This document shows, piece by piece, positions 25,071 through 36,283 of a stretch of 64,000 nt of DNA. The notes below the pieces were generated by a model that did no database searches, had not been told where the DNA came from, and worked only from the letters and a program-made list of their open reading frames with translations. The position numbers and the translations under genes were made by a program. Within the stretch, counting starts at the first letter, position 1. Each line of letters starts with the position of its first letter. The stretch is from Daedaleopsis sinensis (lineage: Eukaryota; Basidiomycota; Agaricomycetes; Polyporales; Polyporaceae), in contig CM066302.1 in the NCBI GenBank assembly GCA_033807695.1, positions 2,418,001-2,482,000 on the forward strand, written 5' to 3'.

Positions 25071-25140
25071 TCGGTAAGTCTTTGTGTCTTGATCCGGTAA
25101 GTCGTTGTCTCTCATTCCGGTAAGTCTCTGCGTCCTGATG
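25071..25140. repeat. imperfect array with 23-nt period containing CGGTAAGTC
   Basis: CGGTAAGTC appears three times at a spacing of 23 nt, with diverged filler between copies (TTTGTGTCTTGAT, GTTGTCTCTCATT, TCTGCGTCCTGAT). Each copy contains a consensus 5' splice site, GGTAAGT. Confidence 0.7.
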
Positions 25141-25321
25141 GAACTCTGGCTGCGCGACTGTATCTCTGGGCTTTCAGGCAACTCCTCAACCATCTCGCTT
25201 TCCATACTCATGCTAGTGGATACTCAGGAGATCTCGCAATCTATGTCGTTCATATCACTCTCGTTCGCTAGACAGTAGGCACCTCAAGAAATTAATTGAA
25301 TATTATGTGCGCTATATGATA

Positions 25322-27668
25322 TCATCCCGATCCTGATCCCACCTCCGAGTCTCCGCCTGCTGCTCCTGCCGGCCCTTGCTCGATCCTCTGCTTCTTGGCT
25401 GTTGTAGCGCTATATGAAGACGATTTAAGTTAATCAATGATGTAAGTCAAGATCAAGATTCAAACGTTCACCTTTCAGCCTTTTGAATAGAGCGCTTGCG
25501 GGTTCCCCGTTCCTCCCACTTCGCGTCCGCTTTCAATGGTGCGCGCCGGGTCCGCTGAGGCCGACTGTTGGCAGCGCTGGTCGGCAGAGCAGGTATGGTC
25601 GGCCCAACTTGAATGGGTCCGACGACCGATTCGAGGTCTGTCGGGAAGCGCGTGTTAGATGCGCTGAGCGAAGTGCTGGAGATGGGGACGTACCGGTACC
25701 CAGTTCAAGAAGCTCGGCAGGTAGGGCGGACTGGTCAGCAGGTCCGGCGGGCTCGTTGAGCGTGACGGGCGCAGCGTGTGCAGCAGGCATAGCGGGCGCG
25801 GCGGGCACAGCGGGTGCGGCGAGCGTGGCGGCGGGCGCGGTGGGTGTAACGGGCGTGGCAGCGGGTGCAGCGGGCGCGGCAGGTGCAGCGGGCGTGACGG
25901 CGGGCGCGGCGGGTGCAGCGGGCGTGGCGGGCGCGGCGGCGGGCGCGGTGGGTACAGCGGGCGTGGCGGGCGCGGCGGGTGCGGCAGGTACAGCGGGCGC
26001 GGCGGCGGGCGCGGCGGGTACAGCGGGCGTGGTCGGCTGCGTGTCAGCAGTAAACGCTAGGGAAATGATGTCAACGGGCTGGGCGTTGGTGGGGAACATC
26101 GGTGCCTGGAGAAAGGGATCGGCCATGTCGGCGATGTTGATGTTGCCGGGTAGATCCGCTGTAGCTAGGTTATTGACGAAGTCGTAGGAATCGATCTGAA
26201 GCAGCGCCTGCAGGAATCCCCCCTCCTTGATACCCATCGTGTCAACCATGTCAATGTCTCCATTGACCAGATTCATGAAGCCCGGGGTTAGCTCTCGTTC
26301 GACGTCGGAGGGCGCAGTGGGGTTCAACACGCGGTGTTGATCGTGGTTATCTGGCGCTGGGGGGGCTAGAACGGAGTCGGAGTCCGACTCGGACAGCGCC
26401 AGTTCCGATCCCGAACTCGAGACGCCGTCGGCAGACGTGGCTACAGCCAGTGCTTGGGGCGCGGGAGTTCCCTCCTCAGAAGGGCACACGAAGAGACGTC
26501 GCTGCTCGCGGACATCTCGTGCTACATGGATTTGGGCAGGTGAGTCACTGAAATCTCATTCACATTGTGCACTTACGAAACATCTCCTTCGCGAATCGTC
26601 CGAAAGGACGAAGGAACTGCTCTTCAAAGTTGCCTGTAGCTTGGGCAAGGTTCTCGCCTCGATGATTACGTCCGAAGTGAGCACTGTGGCAACGTGCGTG
26701 TGAGTACTCGATTTCTTTTCGAAGAGTACCGAAGAATCTCACGCCATAGATGAGATTTTCCCCTCCTCTTCCGGAACAGGACCTGCCCCAAAGAGGCTCA
26801 TCGTCCACCCCATCGACTGAGCCAGCGGTGCGAGAACGTGTTCGATGATCTTGGGGGCAATATCAATAGCTCTATGGGCGGGTAAGTCAGCAAAGTTGTA
26901 GTTGTTTGGTCAGTTATACCTACAGACGTACTTCTGATAATCGATAGGGTTCGTGCTGGCAGGTGAATCCGGAGAAGAGGCTGTCACTGCCTTGTTGACT
27001 GACATCTGCTCGCGCAGGGCACTCCGGACCTCGTCCGGCTCGTTGTTGAGAACCTCACGGGTACACTTCTTGATCGTATTGAGTACCTCTGCACGTGTAA
27101 GCTTACGTCCCACCTCTTGCTTCTGTGCACTGAGCGAGGCAGCTACAACAGGCTGAATCTTCTCCAGATATACTTGCTTCGAATACACCTCTCCTATCTG
27201 TGGCGCGCGTTTTGTCGTCTTCTTGGTCACGCCTACAGCCTCCAGCAACGTGTTCAAGGGCTGGGTGGCCGGAATAGTGGTGTTGCGAACCCAAACACGA
27301 CTGCGATTCTTGAACCAAATCAACAATTGCTATATCCGACACCAGTCGTGTGAGTAAGGCGGGTCTCGACGCTGACAGACTCGGTCCGGGTGTATGCTCA
27401 CCGTCCTTCGTTTCTGAACAGCGTTCCCCAGCACCACCTTCTCCTCTTCCGTCAGGGTCGAATCGGGCGGCCTATCGCCGTAGAGAACTCGCCGCTCCGG
27501 CCATTTCTCGAAGAAGTCGAATATCGCGGTGTCAACGTACGACTTCTTGTGTCCAGCGGCACGCGCCGCGAGGAACGCGGACTTCTTCGACTCCAACCAA
27601 GCCCTCTGAGCGTTTGTCGTCCACGATCGAGCGAAAAGCGTAGTATCCTCTTCTGCATCTGAGGACAT
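25322..27668 (-). CDS. hypothetical protein with WFKNRSRV segment and Pro/Ala repeat domain
   Basis: The ATG at 27668 opens MSSDAEEDTTLFARSW. Spliced exons run to TGA at 25324-25322, giving roughly 600 residues. The N-terminal third is helical (AWLESKKSAFLAARAAG, IFDFFEKWPE). An in-phase intron then leads to QLLIWFKNRSRVWVRN, which recalls the W-F-x-N pattern of DNA-binding helices but lacks the full homeodomain signature. A middle acidic-Ser region follows. The C-terminal part carries a run of Pro/Ala triplet and sextet repeats (about 26040-25780), and then a basic end (RTRRAPLK, TKKQR-type). I recall proteins with this N-terminal pattern as expanded in mushroom genomes. A link to mobile DNA is inferred from its position next to the KDZ transposase; no function is assigned. 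Confidence 0.72.
25780..26040. repeat. degenerate GCNGGC-type repeat coding for Pro/Ala
   Basis: In-frame imperfect repeats of 6, 9 and 12 nt in the last large exon of the gene at 25322-27668. On the coding strand they read as alternations of PAA, PAV, PAT. The opposite strand also stays open, as expected for GC-rich triplet repeats, and yields a meaningless Gly-rich frame. Confidence 0.9.
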
Positions 27669-27950
27669 GGCGTGCAAGACGAGGAAATAAGCGAGCAAGA
27701 GATGGTTCAAGTTGTGGTTGGAATTGTCGTGTCCCCAAGGCTGCCAGCACATAATCCCGACTCTGCATTACCGCAAGCGAACACAATTTTCCAGCGCTGC
27801 TACTCTCTGGGTCATTAAGGAGTTCTCCTCCCAAATACTGATCGATTGCGACGCCCAAGCCCAAATTTGGGATGGCACATCAATGCTACATAAACCGCTG
27901 GCGGAGTTAAACGCCAGACTCGTCGCCACCCCACGTCTAGTACGCCCACC

Positions 27951-29215
27951 ATGGCCGGCAACAACAACGCCCCCGCTCATCACCGCGATATCGCAATGTT
28001 CACGCTTGCCGACATAGGAAGAGCTCTCTTGATGCTCGCGTATGAGAACAATTGTGCGTGATACTTACCTAGAATGCGGACACCGCGGCTGACGTTGGCC
28101 TTCGTCCCGACAGTCGAGCACCCCGAACGGGCAGTTGCAGTGTGCATCAGCTGCTTGGAAGCGGCTCTCGGGGTCGATAGTGAGTGTGTATCTTCTGTTG
28201 AAGGTGCGCTCTACTCACATCTTAGCAGGCACTACTACCGGCTGCCCCCACGGGTACTGGGACCATCAAAATCACGTCGCCGATCGTCAGGCCCCCCAAG
28301 AACACGACCCCGATGCAGACTCGGACGAGCTCTGGGAACAGGTTTCCCCCCGCACAACCTGGTTCGTCGACAACATTGCATCCCTCTCCAACCCTCCTCA
28401 GGCTGATCCGGCGAGCAGGGCCCCCGAGCAGCCGAAGCCTGAGCAGACGAGCACGAAGGGGAAGAGCCGTGCTCCTCCTTCGCCTGAGCTGGGCTCGTGG
28501 GGCACCCCGGGGGAGCGCGGTACCACGCGTTACAGCCACGCCGTCGCCGAGTCCTCCTCGGCTCCGCGCACGCAGAGCTACAAGGGGACGTACACTGCAC
28601 CGGCGACAGCCTCGCCTGCCCGCGGGGTGGCATCCACCTACGTCTCTGCTGGGGCGTCGCCGTCCACGTCTCGTGTCCACCGCGCCACTGTAGACCAGCA
28701 GTCCTCTTCCATAGCCGATCGCCACGCTTCCGCTCCCGCCTCTCAGCGTGGTCCGGTAGCTAGTTACCGCACCTCCGCATCCGGCGTCGCCAGCCGACCC
28801 ACCACTAATACGTACTACGCCCCCGTCGCTCCCGCCGCTCCTGTCGCTCCTGCCGCTCCCGCCACCCAGGCTGCTGCTCCTCAGGCTACCGCTGCCGGGC
28901 AGACAGTTCCGCTCATGCCCAATCCCCAGGACGTTCCGGCAGCCCGCGTTGTGTTGGTGGACCCCACCATTCCCCACTCCGGCAAATACTACATGGTGAC
29001 TCTTGGACGCCGCGTTGGAATCTTCCGTTCTCTGTATGTACCATCCTGCTACTCCACTGTACACTGATGCTGATATTTCTTATAGTGCCGAAGCACAGTC
29101 CGCTGTGCTTCGCGTGCCCAATGCTACCTGGATAGGCCAACGTAACTACCAGGAGGCTGTCCGCGACTGGAACGCAGCCATCGTGGCCAACGAGGTCCAC
29201 TACTACCCATACTAA
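27951..29215 (+). CDS. hypothetical KDZ-linked protein, Ser/Ala/Pro-rich
   Basis: The ATG at 27951 opens MAGNNNAPAHHRDIAMF. Introns after ENN and after GVD splice in phase, and a third lies near 29038. The stop is at 29213-29215, for about 350 residues. The N-terminal motif EHPERAVAVCISCLEAAL is followed by TTTGCPHGYWDHQNH, a small Cys/His patch. A long low-complexity Ser/Thr/Ala/Pro stretch follows, and then a more conserved-looking C-terminus (VVLVDPTIPHSGKYYMVTL, NATWIGQRNYQEAV). The function is unknown. A shorter relative at 18754-19286 shares the N-terminal motif and one intron position. The gene points away from its minus-strand neighbour, with 282 bp between their starts. Confidence 0.78.
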
Positions 29216-29521
29216 TGCAGCTCTGACGTACGCGCAGGAGGAAAGGCTGCGAATGTTGCGGGTAAAAGCCCGCATTGTCTGTCATCTTGTCGTTTTGTGT
29301 AGTGTGCGCATGTCTCTCGTGTCTCCCGCCCTGTATCATTATTAGAACGACCCAAAATGGGTCAGGCAATTATTTCTTGGTCGACTGCTGCTCTATCGCG
29401 TGTGTGCGTCAATCAAGATGCTATCGGGCGTCATCGGAGTTGTATATCGTGTACAAACCCTCTACTGTCACCGTTGAACACACCCTCAACCCCGTGGCAC
29501 ACGCGCACTCTTTCAGCACAC

Positions 29522-30273
29522 ATGGGCCGTCGTGCCAAGTACTTCACTACTGTGGAGCGTAAGCAAGCCCAGCGAGCCCAGCGAGCTCGATATGCCACCT
29601 CGTCCTTGTGAGTTAGTAATACTAGTCACACATGATATATATATTGACTTTGTGATAAAGAGGAAGAGCCACTCGAGCGGTCGCACGTAGTCGACATGCA
29701 GAAACCGCTCCTGGCACGGGCTATCAACCGACGAAGCTTCCCAGCGCCCTGGTCACAGCTGCAGCTCGACCTTTCAAATACTCGTATCAATACTTCGATG
29801 AGAGCCCCGACCTAGGATTGTGGACAGCACCATTCGACTTCGTGATGCCCGCGTCTGAGGACCTGTCACGACTAGAAGGTGAAGACTGCATTACGAGGTT
29901 GAACAGCCTGCAATTCTTCTGGGTCATAGCGGAGGGACGCAGACGGAGGGCCGAGTGGACCAGAGGGGACACGCGCCATGCCACTGTTCTCGCGAGCGCT
30001 GCGCATGAGGTGGAACAGAGGTTGGCGGGGTGGGCGAGGATGTTTGAGCTGGATATTGGGGAGTCGGACAACGGCGGCTCGATAGTTCATACGGTTGCAT
30101 TGGAATGGAGTGCGCGGATGATCTTCCAATTGGTACAGGAGATGGAGATGCTTCAGGCAGGGCTCGATTACTATACAAGAATGGTTGAACAATTGTCGCT
30201 TCCTTGGCAGACGATGATGAGTACTGCTGAAGACTATGTAATTTCATGTGCAGGGGTGTCGGACGATGATTAG
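29522..30273 (+). CDS. hypothetical protein with basic N-terminus (GRRAKYFT type)
   Basis: Two exons, 29522-29607 and 29661-30273, joined over a 53-nt intron, giving 232 residues. The N-terminus is strongly basic (MGRRAKYFTTVERKQAQR). The rest is acidic to neutral and helical (MPASEDLSRLEGEDCITRL, EVEQRLAGWARMFELDI, MIFQLVQEMEMLQAGL). Short basic leaders of this kind are, as I recall, frequent in small genes next to KDZ transposases in basidiomycetes. That is memory, not a search result. No catalytic motif is visible. The gene lies head-to-tail 306 bp after the gene at 27951, on the same strand as the transposase. Confidence 0.75.
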
Positions 30274-30591
30274 TACCATGTATACATTGTACTAGCTGTC
30301 CACACACTCATATTCCGAACGTCTTGGATGTTTTAGTGTATGTTTGAATTTGTGGTATGGTTATAACGATCCTGATTGGCTGCTGTCCCAGACAGGAAAC
30401 GAGCGCTCAAGTCTATGTCGGAGTTTCTACCTTGCTGCCACGTCGCTCCTACCCTCTCCTCCATCCTCCCTCTATCACTGTGTATCGATATCCTCTAAGT
30501 ACCGTCTCTCTGTCACTGCTTTACTCGGCCGTCTAGTACTCTAGTCGCTTAGTACAGCAGCAATCTGTCACGGGCACCGAGGCTCGAGGTC

Positions 30592-31209
30592 CAGGTGTTG
30601 CTGTAAACAAATTTCGACCTGGTCCATCCCTATTTCAGCTGGATTCTGTCGAGTTCTTTACGTCTCTAGGTGCGTGTTTGTGGCAGCTCTCAGCAGGGCA
30701 TACGTATTGACCAAATGTAGGCACGTTGGCTAGCATCCTCGTCACGGCACACGTCAGTCGCCATCATCTGACCCTTGCAAAATTTTTTCATCAACACCTC
30801 GTTCTCCGGTACGTGGAGTATAGGACCTTCTTGACTCTTTTAATGAGACTGAGGATTCTTCATCTAGACGGCTCAGCTGTTGTAGCCCTGCAATTGCCTG
30901 TGCTAGTCGCTAGCGTCTCTGTCGTTCGAGCCGTGGTCCCTGAAAATTCTATCCTTGATTGGTAAGTTCTCATCCCCGTAACCGTCTCTAAGTCGTCCAT
31001 TATCATTGACACGGTCCCCTTCTCCTCCTACACACAGACGATCCTTTCGCATTGTACAATTGCCTCGTACACTCGATATGGCGGGAATTATCACAAAGAT
31101 TGGGGAGCGATGGTCTTGGGGACAACGGCGACGCATTGACGGAAGAGAGGACTTGCGTGTGCAGCTCTACGGGTGCGTGTTGAGCTTGCATAGAAGGGTG
31201 CAAATTTGA
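30592..31209 (+). CDS. probable spliced hypothetical gene, ends unresolved
   Basis: Coding-like exons join in phase: FRPGPSLFQLDSVEFFTSL, then over an intron to TLASILVTAHVSRHHLTL with KFFHQHLVLR, then to RLRILHLDGSAVVALQL and VVRAVVPENSILD. The first exon and the last junction could not be settled: the obvious donor after SILD would create a stop with the best acceptor. A final tract near 31080-31200 reads ITKIGERWSWGQRRRIDG. It may be a small gene of the KDZ block, possibly decayed. No family was recognised. Confidence 0.35.
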
Positions 31210-31316
31210 CTGAGCGCCGTTCCCGGATGTACCTCTCCACTTCCATCTTTAGCTCGTATGCCTCCTTCCGTGCGATTTAATCCGTAGATAAAATTCTACC
31301 ACATTGCCCATCGAAT

Positions 31317-34300
31317 ATGCAGACGCCTCCCCCTCCCCTCCTCTCCACGCCCTTGAAAATGCTGCGCTCCCGCCCCCTCCGGCGGGTGTTCGCCTCAGTT
31401 CCCAACTTTTTCTCTGCTGCTGCAAAGAAGATGCGCAAGCGTCGTTCTCGCCATGTTGATCATTACGCACTCTCTGACGACGACGACGACTGCGACACTC
31501 AGGCCACCAAACGCACCCCCACGCCGATGAGTGAAGTCCTTCGCTACAATGAGTACACTTACTCCGAAGACGCCCCTCCCACTCACACCACGGGGTACTT
31601 TGCTGTACCAAACACCCCCGCTGAGCTGAGCCGCGACAATCTCGCTACCAACGACTCCGTTCCTGACCTCATCCCCGTCACTGTCGAAACTGACTCCGTT
31701 TCGGAGGAGGTGGTCCCCGACGAGGACATCTTCGACGACTGCGATTTGCGCTACATCATGCAATGCCTGGAGAGTGTCGAAGATGCCAACGAAGGGCATG
31801 CCCCTCGGAAGCGGACCGCAGGGGTGAGCTATCATCTACCTGTCTCGAGTTTCATAGCTAACACTACCGTAGGATCGCCCTCTTCTGCAGTGGAGGGCAC
31901 TTATCGACTCCTACCTCGCCGAGCTCCTGCGACTGGACGGTCGTGGAGTTTTCACGGATGGGCATTGCGCGACGTGTCACATCGCCATGCACAGTGGCTA
32001 CAGATGCGAGGATTGCCATGACGCTACGCTGCATTGCGCGAACTGTGTCGTCGCCGTCCATGGTCAGAATCCTCTTCATCGTATTCAAGTACGTGTATCC
32101 TCTCCTCTCTGCTACGGCGTTGCTGATGTCCTCTTTGTAGGTCTGGAATGGGCGGTACTTCGAGAAGGTCTCCTTGAAGTCGCTTGGTCTTCGGATCCAG
32201 CTGGGACATGTAGTCGGTGACACCTGCTTCCTTCCCATCCCCGCGTCCAACGACGACTTCGTCATCCTCGACATGAACGGCATTCACGAAATCGGCCTTA
32301 GCTTTTGCGGCTGCGAGACTGCCCAGCCTCAGTACGTCCAGCTACTCCGGAACAAATTCTTCCCCGCCACGTCCGTTGAGCCCAAAACCGCCGCCACCTT
32401 TCGACTTCTCGAGCACTACCATGTCCTCTCCTCGCAGTCGAAGGTCTCGGCCTACGACTTCTACACGACACTTTCGAAGAGGACTGACAACACCGGCGCC
32501 GGCACGACTAGGGTACGTACAATGTTTTGACACACGCCAAGTTTATGTTTTAACCGATACACAGGATCGCTACTTTTCGTTCCTTACCATGACGAAAGAG
32601 TGGCGGCATCTGAAGATGCTGAAACGTGCTGGCAGGGGTCACAATCCGTCTGGTGCCGCAGGGACTGCGCCTGGCGAGTGTGCCCTTGACTGTCCGGCAT
32701 GCCCGCAGCCCGGGAAGAACCTGCCGCGCGACTGGCAGAATGCTCCTCGGGGCACACGGTACGTCTTGTTGTCGAGTGTAATGAAGCATCTGACTTAATT
32801 CATTATATGTAGGTGGCTGTACAAGTTGTTTTTGGGTATGGACGCGAACTTCCGCCTAAAGAGGAAGAAAGTCTCCTCGGATGCTGCCGATCCTGGCTTG
32901 AACCACGGCTACGCGTACTTCGTCGACGAGTCGGATTATAAGGCTCACCTTGCCGCCCACGACAAGCCCACTGGCGCCACGCTCGACGACACGAACAAGC
33001 ACTGCAACACGCACGATGCGATCAAGCTGGCGAATATCAAAGGGTCCGCGTCGTTGGCGTCGTCCGGCGTCGCTACCGTCGACTGCAGCCGGCACGAGAT
33101 GAAGCGTCCTTGCTCGATCGGTGACCTTCAGAAGGGCGAGAGGTGAGCATCGCGTGTTGTCTCTGCTCTGCTTGGTGTGACGTACTCATCGCTTTGTTCT
33201 CTAGACACGTCAACATGGACTACCTTTTGCATTCTACCCTTAAACAGAACACTCCCCTCGATGTTGCCGCCTCTTACGACGTCGCGTGCATCTACTGTGT
33301 CCACCTCCAGAAACGCTTCGAGAAGTACGGCTTCGAAACCCTCGATCACCACTCACTGCAGTGGTCCATTCCGAAGTTTCACATCAACGCTCATCGTGAA
33401 TTCTGCCGGTCGGTATTCTCTCCGTATCTTCTCCCGGAGTTCGCACGCTACGATGGCGAAGGTGTCGAGCGACGCTGGGCCTTGACCAATCCATTCGCCT
33501 CGATCACGAAGGAGATGGGCCCCGGATCGCGGCGCGACATGCTCGACGACGCGTTCGGCGCGCAGAACTGGAACAAAATCATCACCATTGGTGAGTATAT
33601 CCCACGTCGTGACTCTTATGACTGTGTACTGACCCGTGGTGTTCTATAGCTCAGACCTTGCTGGCTCGCATCAAGACTGCTCTCCCGGAGCGAACGACGC
33701 ACACACAGGCTTTTCAGGAGCTCTCGTCGTCGTTCGACGACAAGACTATCACTCAGTGGGAGGCGGAGGTCCAAACATGGGAAACCGACCCGATGAACGC
33801 GCCGAACCCGTACATCATTGTTCGCCCTCGTACGTCATTTGCCCCTGCCGCTTTCTATTCGTACTAACATTACTTTTACAGATCTTTCGCAGGCGGCAAT
33901 TCGTCTAGAGCTCGCCGAGAAGGACAAGGAGGCCCTCAACACTGGAACAGCCACCGTCCTGCATGAAGACTATTCCGCCAGCAGCATGCTCGTCAACGGC
34001 CTCGAGATCGAGGAGTCACAGTAAGTCTATCGATGTATCAGCTATTCTGACTACTTACTCTGGTTCTAGACGTCGCCTCATGGTCGAGTATGGTAGTCTC
34101 ACCAGGCACACTCCGGAGTTGACCCGCGCGAAGCTCATCGAGAAGTCGAACGCCTTGCAGCGCAAGATCGACACTTGGCGGGGCATTCAGCAACTCTTTA
34201 TGCCCAGCGTCGTCTCTCTCCAGGGCCAAATCGGAAGTTCGAACTCTCACACCACCGACCTCCTCCTTCCCTCAACTACTTGCATCCACATCTCGGTCCC

Positions 34301-35120
34301 CCACATCCTGCTCGACCACGAGTGGCAGCTCCGACACGCGCAGGCTCACGACGCTCTTGCCTCCCTCCGTGCTCGCCTTGAGGTCCGTGCGCACATGTAC
34401 CAGTACAAGGACCGCTTCGTTCGCGGGCAGCGCGAGGGCACTCGGTCGAACTCACTGTTGCAATCCGTCGAGGCGAAGAAGCACTTGGACGTCCTCCGTT
34501 ACCGCGCAGCGTTCGCTGCTTTGGAGGTACTCTCTGCCGCGCTCGGCAAGACAGACTGGCGCGGTTCCCTGAAGGAGCTGAGGGACGAGGACGTCCGTCA
34601 CGTTGCCTCTGGTGACGGAAGCGGCTCCGAAGGCCGTCGCGAGTTATCGTGGATCTGGCTTACTAGCGGAGGTGGTGCGACGTTGCAGACCGAAGCAGGG
34701 CAGCAGAACATCGACGCATGTAAGTCCTCACGTGCATTGTTTATGTGCCAGTTACTGATGCTCTGATTCTCAGCTCTCCGTGTTGAGTGGTGCAAAGCCC
34801 GCGCTCGGGCTCAGCGATGGTCGGAGGAGTGCGATCTCCTGCAAGAGGAGATGCGGCGTGTCCTCGCATACCACGATTGGCACGGGTCTTGGTGGGAAGG
34901 CCAGGTCGGTCGGAACGTCAACTTCAGCCATCGCCCCGAGTACCAAGAAGGGGCTGATGCATACGCGTTCCGACAGGCATCGATCCGCCGTGGTATCCGT
35001 GCTCGGTGCGAGAAGGTTTGGCGGTTTGTCGATGCTTGGATGTGTCTTGGCGTTGGGGATGGAGTCAACGGCGCCAGCACTGTCGAGCTTCCTATGGTCA
35101 CGGCTCCTCCTACGTCTTAA
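31317..35120 (+). CDS. KDZ (Kyakuja-Dileera-Zisupton) transposase with CxC2-type zinc cluster
   Basis: A DNA transposase with an RNase H-like fold. The ATG at 31317 opens MQTPPPPLLSTPLKM. Ten or so short introns splice in phase, no stop or frameshift was seen, and the end is TAA-type at 35118-35120 (about 1,100 residues). The N-terminal disordered part is followed by the Cys/His cluster (DGHCATCHIAMHSGYRCEDC, then HCANCVVAVHG) of the CxC2 domain that precedes KDZ cores. Candidate catalytic residues follow the family order: Asp in FLGMDANFRLKR, Asp in YDVACIYCVHLQKRF, and Glu in ARYDGEGVERRWAL after PKFHINAHREFC. The C-terminal region is helical. An intact reading frame suggests a recently active element. 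Terminal inverted repeats were not found by eye. Confidence 0.92.
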
Positions 35121-36051
35121 GTGTCGCTCGTTGTGTTTGGACTTCTGTTCTAGTCCCCTCGTGTTGGTCCCGATTATCCCACTGTCCTGTTGTCGCCATC
35201 GTTTTCCGCATTCGCTTTACTATCGCTTCTCACTTCAAGGACGTCACTCGCTATCCCACCCCCACGCTCTCGTTGATTGTTCCCCACCTACTGCTTGTCG
35301 TACTTCTTGATCTCTCGCCATGACGCTCTTGTACACGCTGCTATGTCTGAAAATCACATTCTGTTCAAGTGTGATCTCCTCGTTTGACCAAATCTATCAT
35401 ATTGATCGCCCGATATAGTATCCCGCTGTGGATGAGATATGTGCCCTCTAAATTAGGAAGCGATGCCGTAGAGGACGATGTCTTCTTCGCTGTATTGGTA
35501 ACTGCGCCGTCCCGTTCAAGTAATCGAGGCGCCGAGAGGCTGAGAGCACCGCGCAAGGACCTGAAGGTTCATTATACTTGTGTTGTACTATGCTATACTC
35601 CATCAGAAGTACTGCGTGCTAGCCATGACAAGCAACACCCGGATACCGATACCCCGATTAGGTACTACACCTCCAACATAGTTTCCGACATATTCAGTCT
35701 TGATGGGAGCCATTTCCGGTACGCGTAAGTACGGTATGCCGACGGCATGAAGCTGTATTTGAGCGGACCTTCAACTGAAAGCTACTGGAGCGGTATGTAT
35801 GAAAGGATCCGTTCTGAGCAATGATATGTTCACAGACATGACAGAGCATGTATGTTACATACCAGATTCGGTATGCTGGCGCTGGATGAGGCGACGAAAG
35901 GGGGCTGGGCGCCCATCTGTGTCCCACAGTTGAGGATCGATCCCCCGTACCTGTAATCACAGACGGGGATCGATCCGTCTGCCATGCAAAGGTGGGCACT
36001 AATAGACCTCGGTAATAGGTATACCCCTTACGACCATTCCTTCCTCGAACG
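35121..36051. other. intergenic, no gene recognised
   Basis: Lies between the transposase stop and the start of the second MFS gene. No coherent coding structure was seen. The right end of a KDZ element and the MFS promoter are expected here. Confidence 0.45.
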
Positions 36052-36264
36052 ATGAGCCACGACAACTCTTCTCATGACTCGGAGACGAGTCCACTGCTCA
36101 CCGAGAACGACGATGTTCACAAGAGGCGAAAGCCCACTCCTCTACCCAAGGTTCAAATCGCTTTGCTGATGCTCATGTACTTGGCCGAGCCCATGACGTC
36201 GCATTGCATATACCCTTTCATCAACCAGGCAAGTAGAGCGTATTGCCTGCCCACAGGCTTTCCT

Positions 36265-36283
36265 GTTTGTTTGTTTGTTTGTT
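36265..36283 (-). repeat. AAAC tandem tail at the LINE 3' end
   Basis: Four copies of GTTT on plus plus GTT, read as an AAAC-type tail at the 3' end of the minus-strand LINE. Short tandem tails of this kind are typical for elements that prime on target DNA. Confidence 0.85.

Larger units (their letters stand above)
23899..25321. other. intergenic region with inverted repeats and minisatellites, no gene seen
   Basis: About 1.4 kb between the intact MFS gene and the left gene of the KDZ-linked block. It contains a pair of perfect hairpins, a 21-nt minisatellite and a 23-nt-period array, each listed separately. Open frames are short and repeat-driven. The left border of a mobile element could lie here. 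Confidence 0.45.
25322..35120. mobile_element. KDZ gene island (borders not defined)
   Basis: The transposase at 31317-35120 sits with four unassigned genes at 25322-31209, one of which has a relative at 18754. The block interrupts the spacing between two MFS paralogues. Calling this a single element is inference: no terminal inverted repeat or target duplication was identified, and the true element could be the transposase gene alone or extend beyond the limits given. Confidence 0.4.

Noticed and set aside
24636..25140. CRISPR-like array from the tandem repeats
   Set aside because: Unit lengths of 21-23 nt, only 2-3 copies, no unique spacers of constant size, and a eukaryotic genome.
25776..26060. 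Gly/Arg-rich plus-strand frame that looks like an RGG protein
   Set aside because: It is the antisense of the Pro/Ala repeat; triplet GC repeats keep all frames open.
28222..29064. 280-codon minus-strand frame opposite the 27951 gene
   Set aside because: Gly/Arg/Ser low complexity caused by the antisense of a Ser/Ala/Pro-rich exon. The plus frame splices properly and matches its relative at 18754.
18754..35120. TET/JBP oxygenase expected near a KDZ element
   Set aside because: No HxD-type iron motif or double-stranded beta-helix pattern was seen in any frame of the block, so this association is not supported here.
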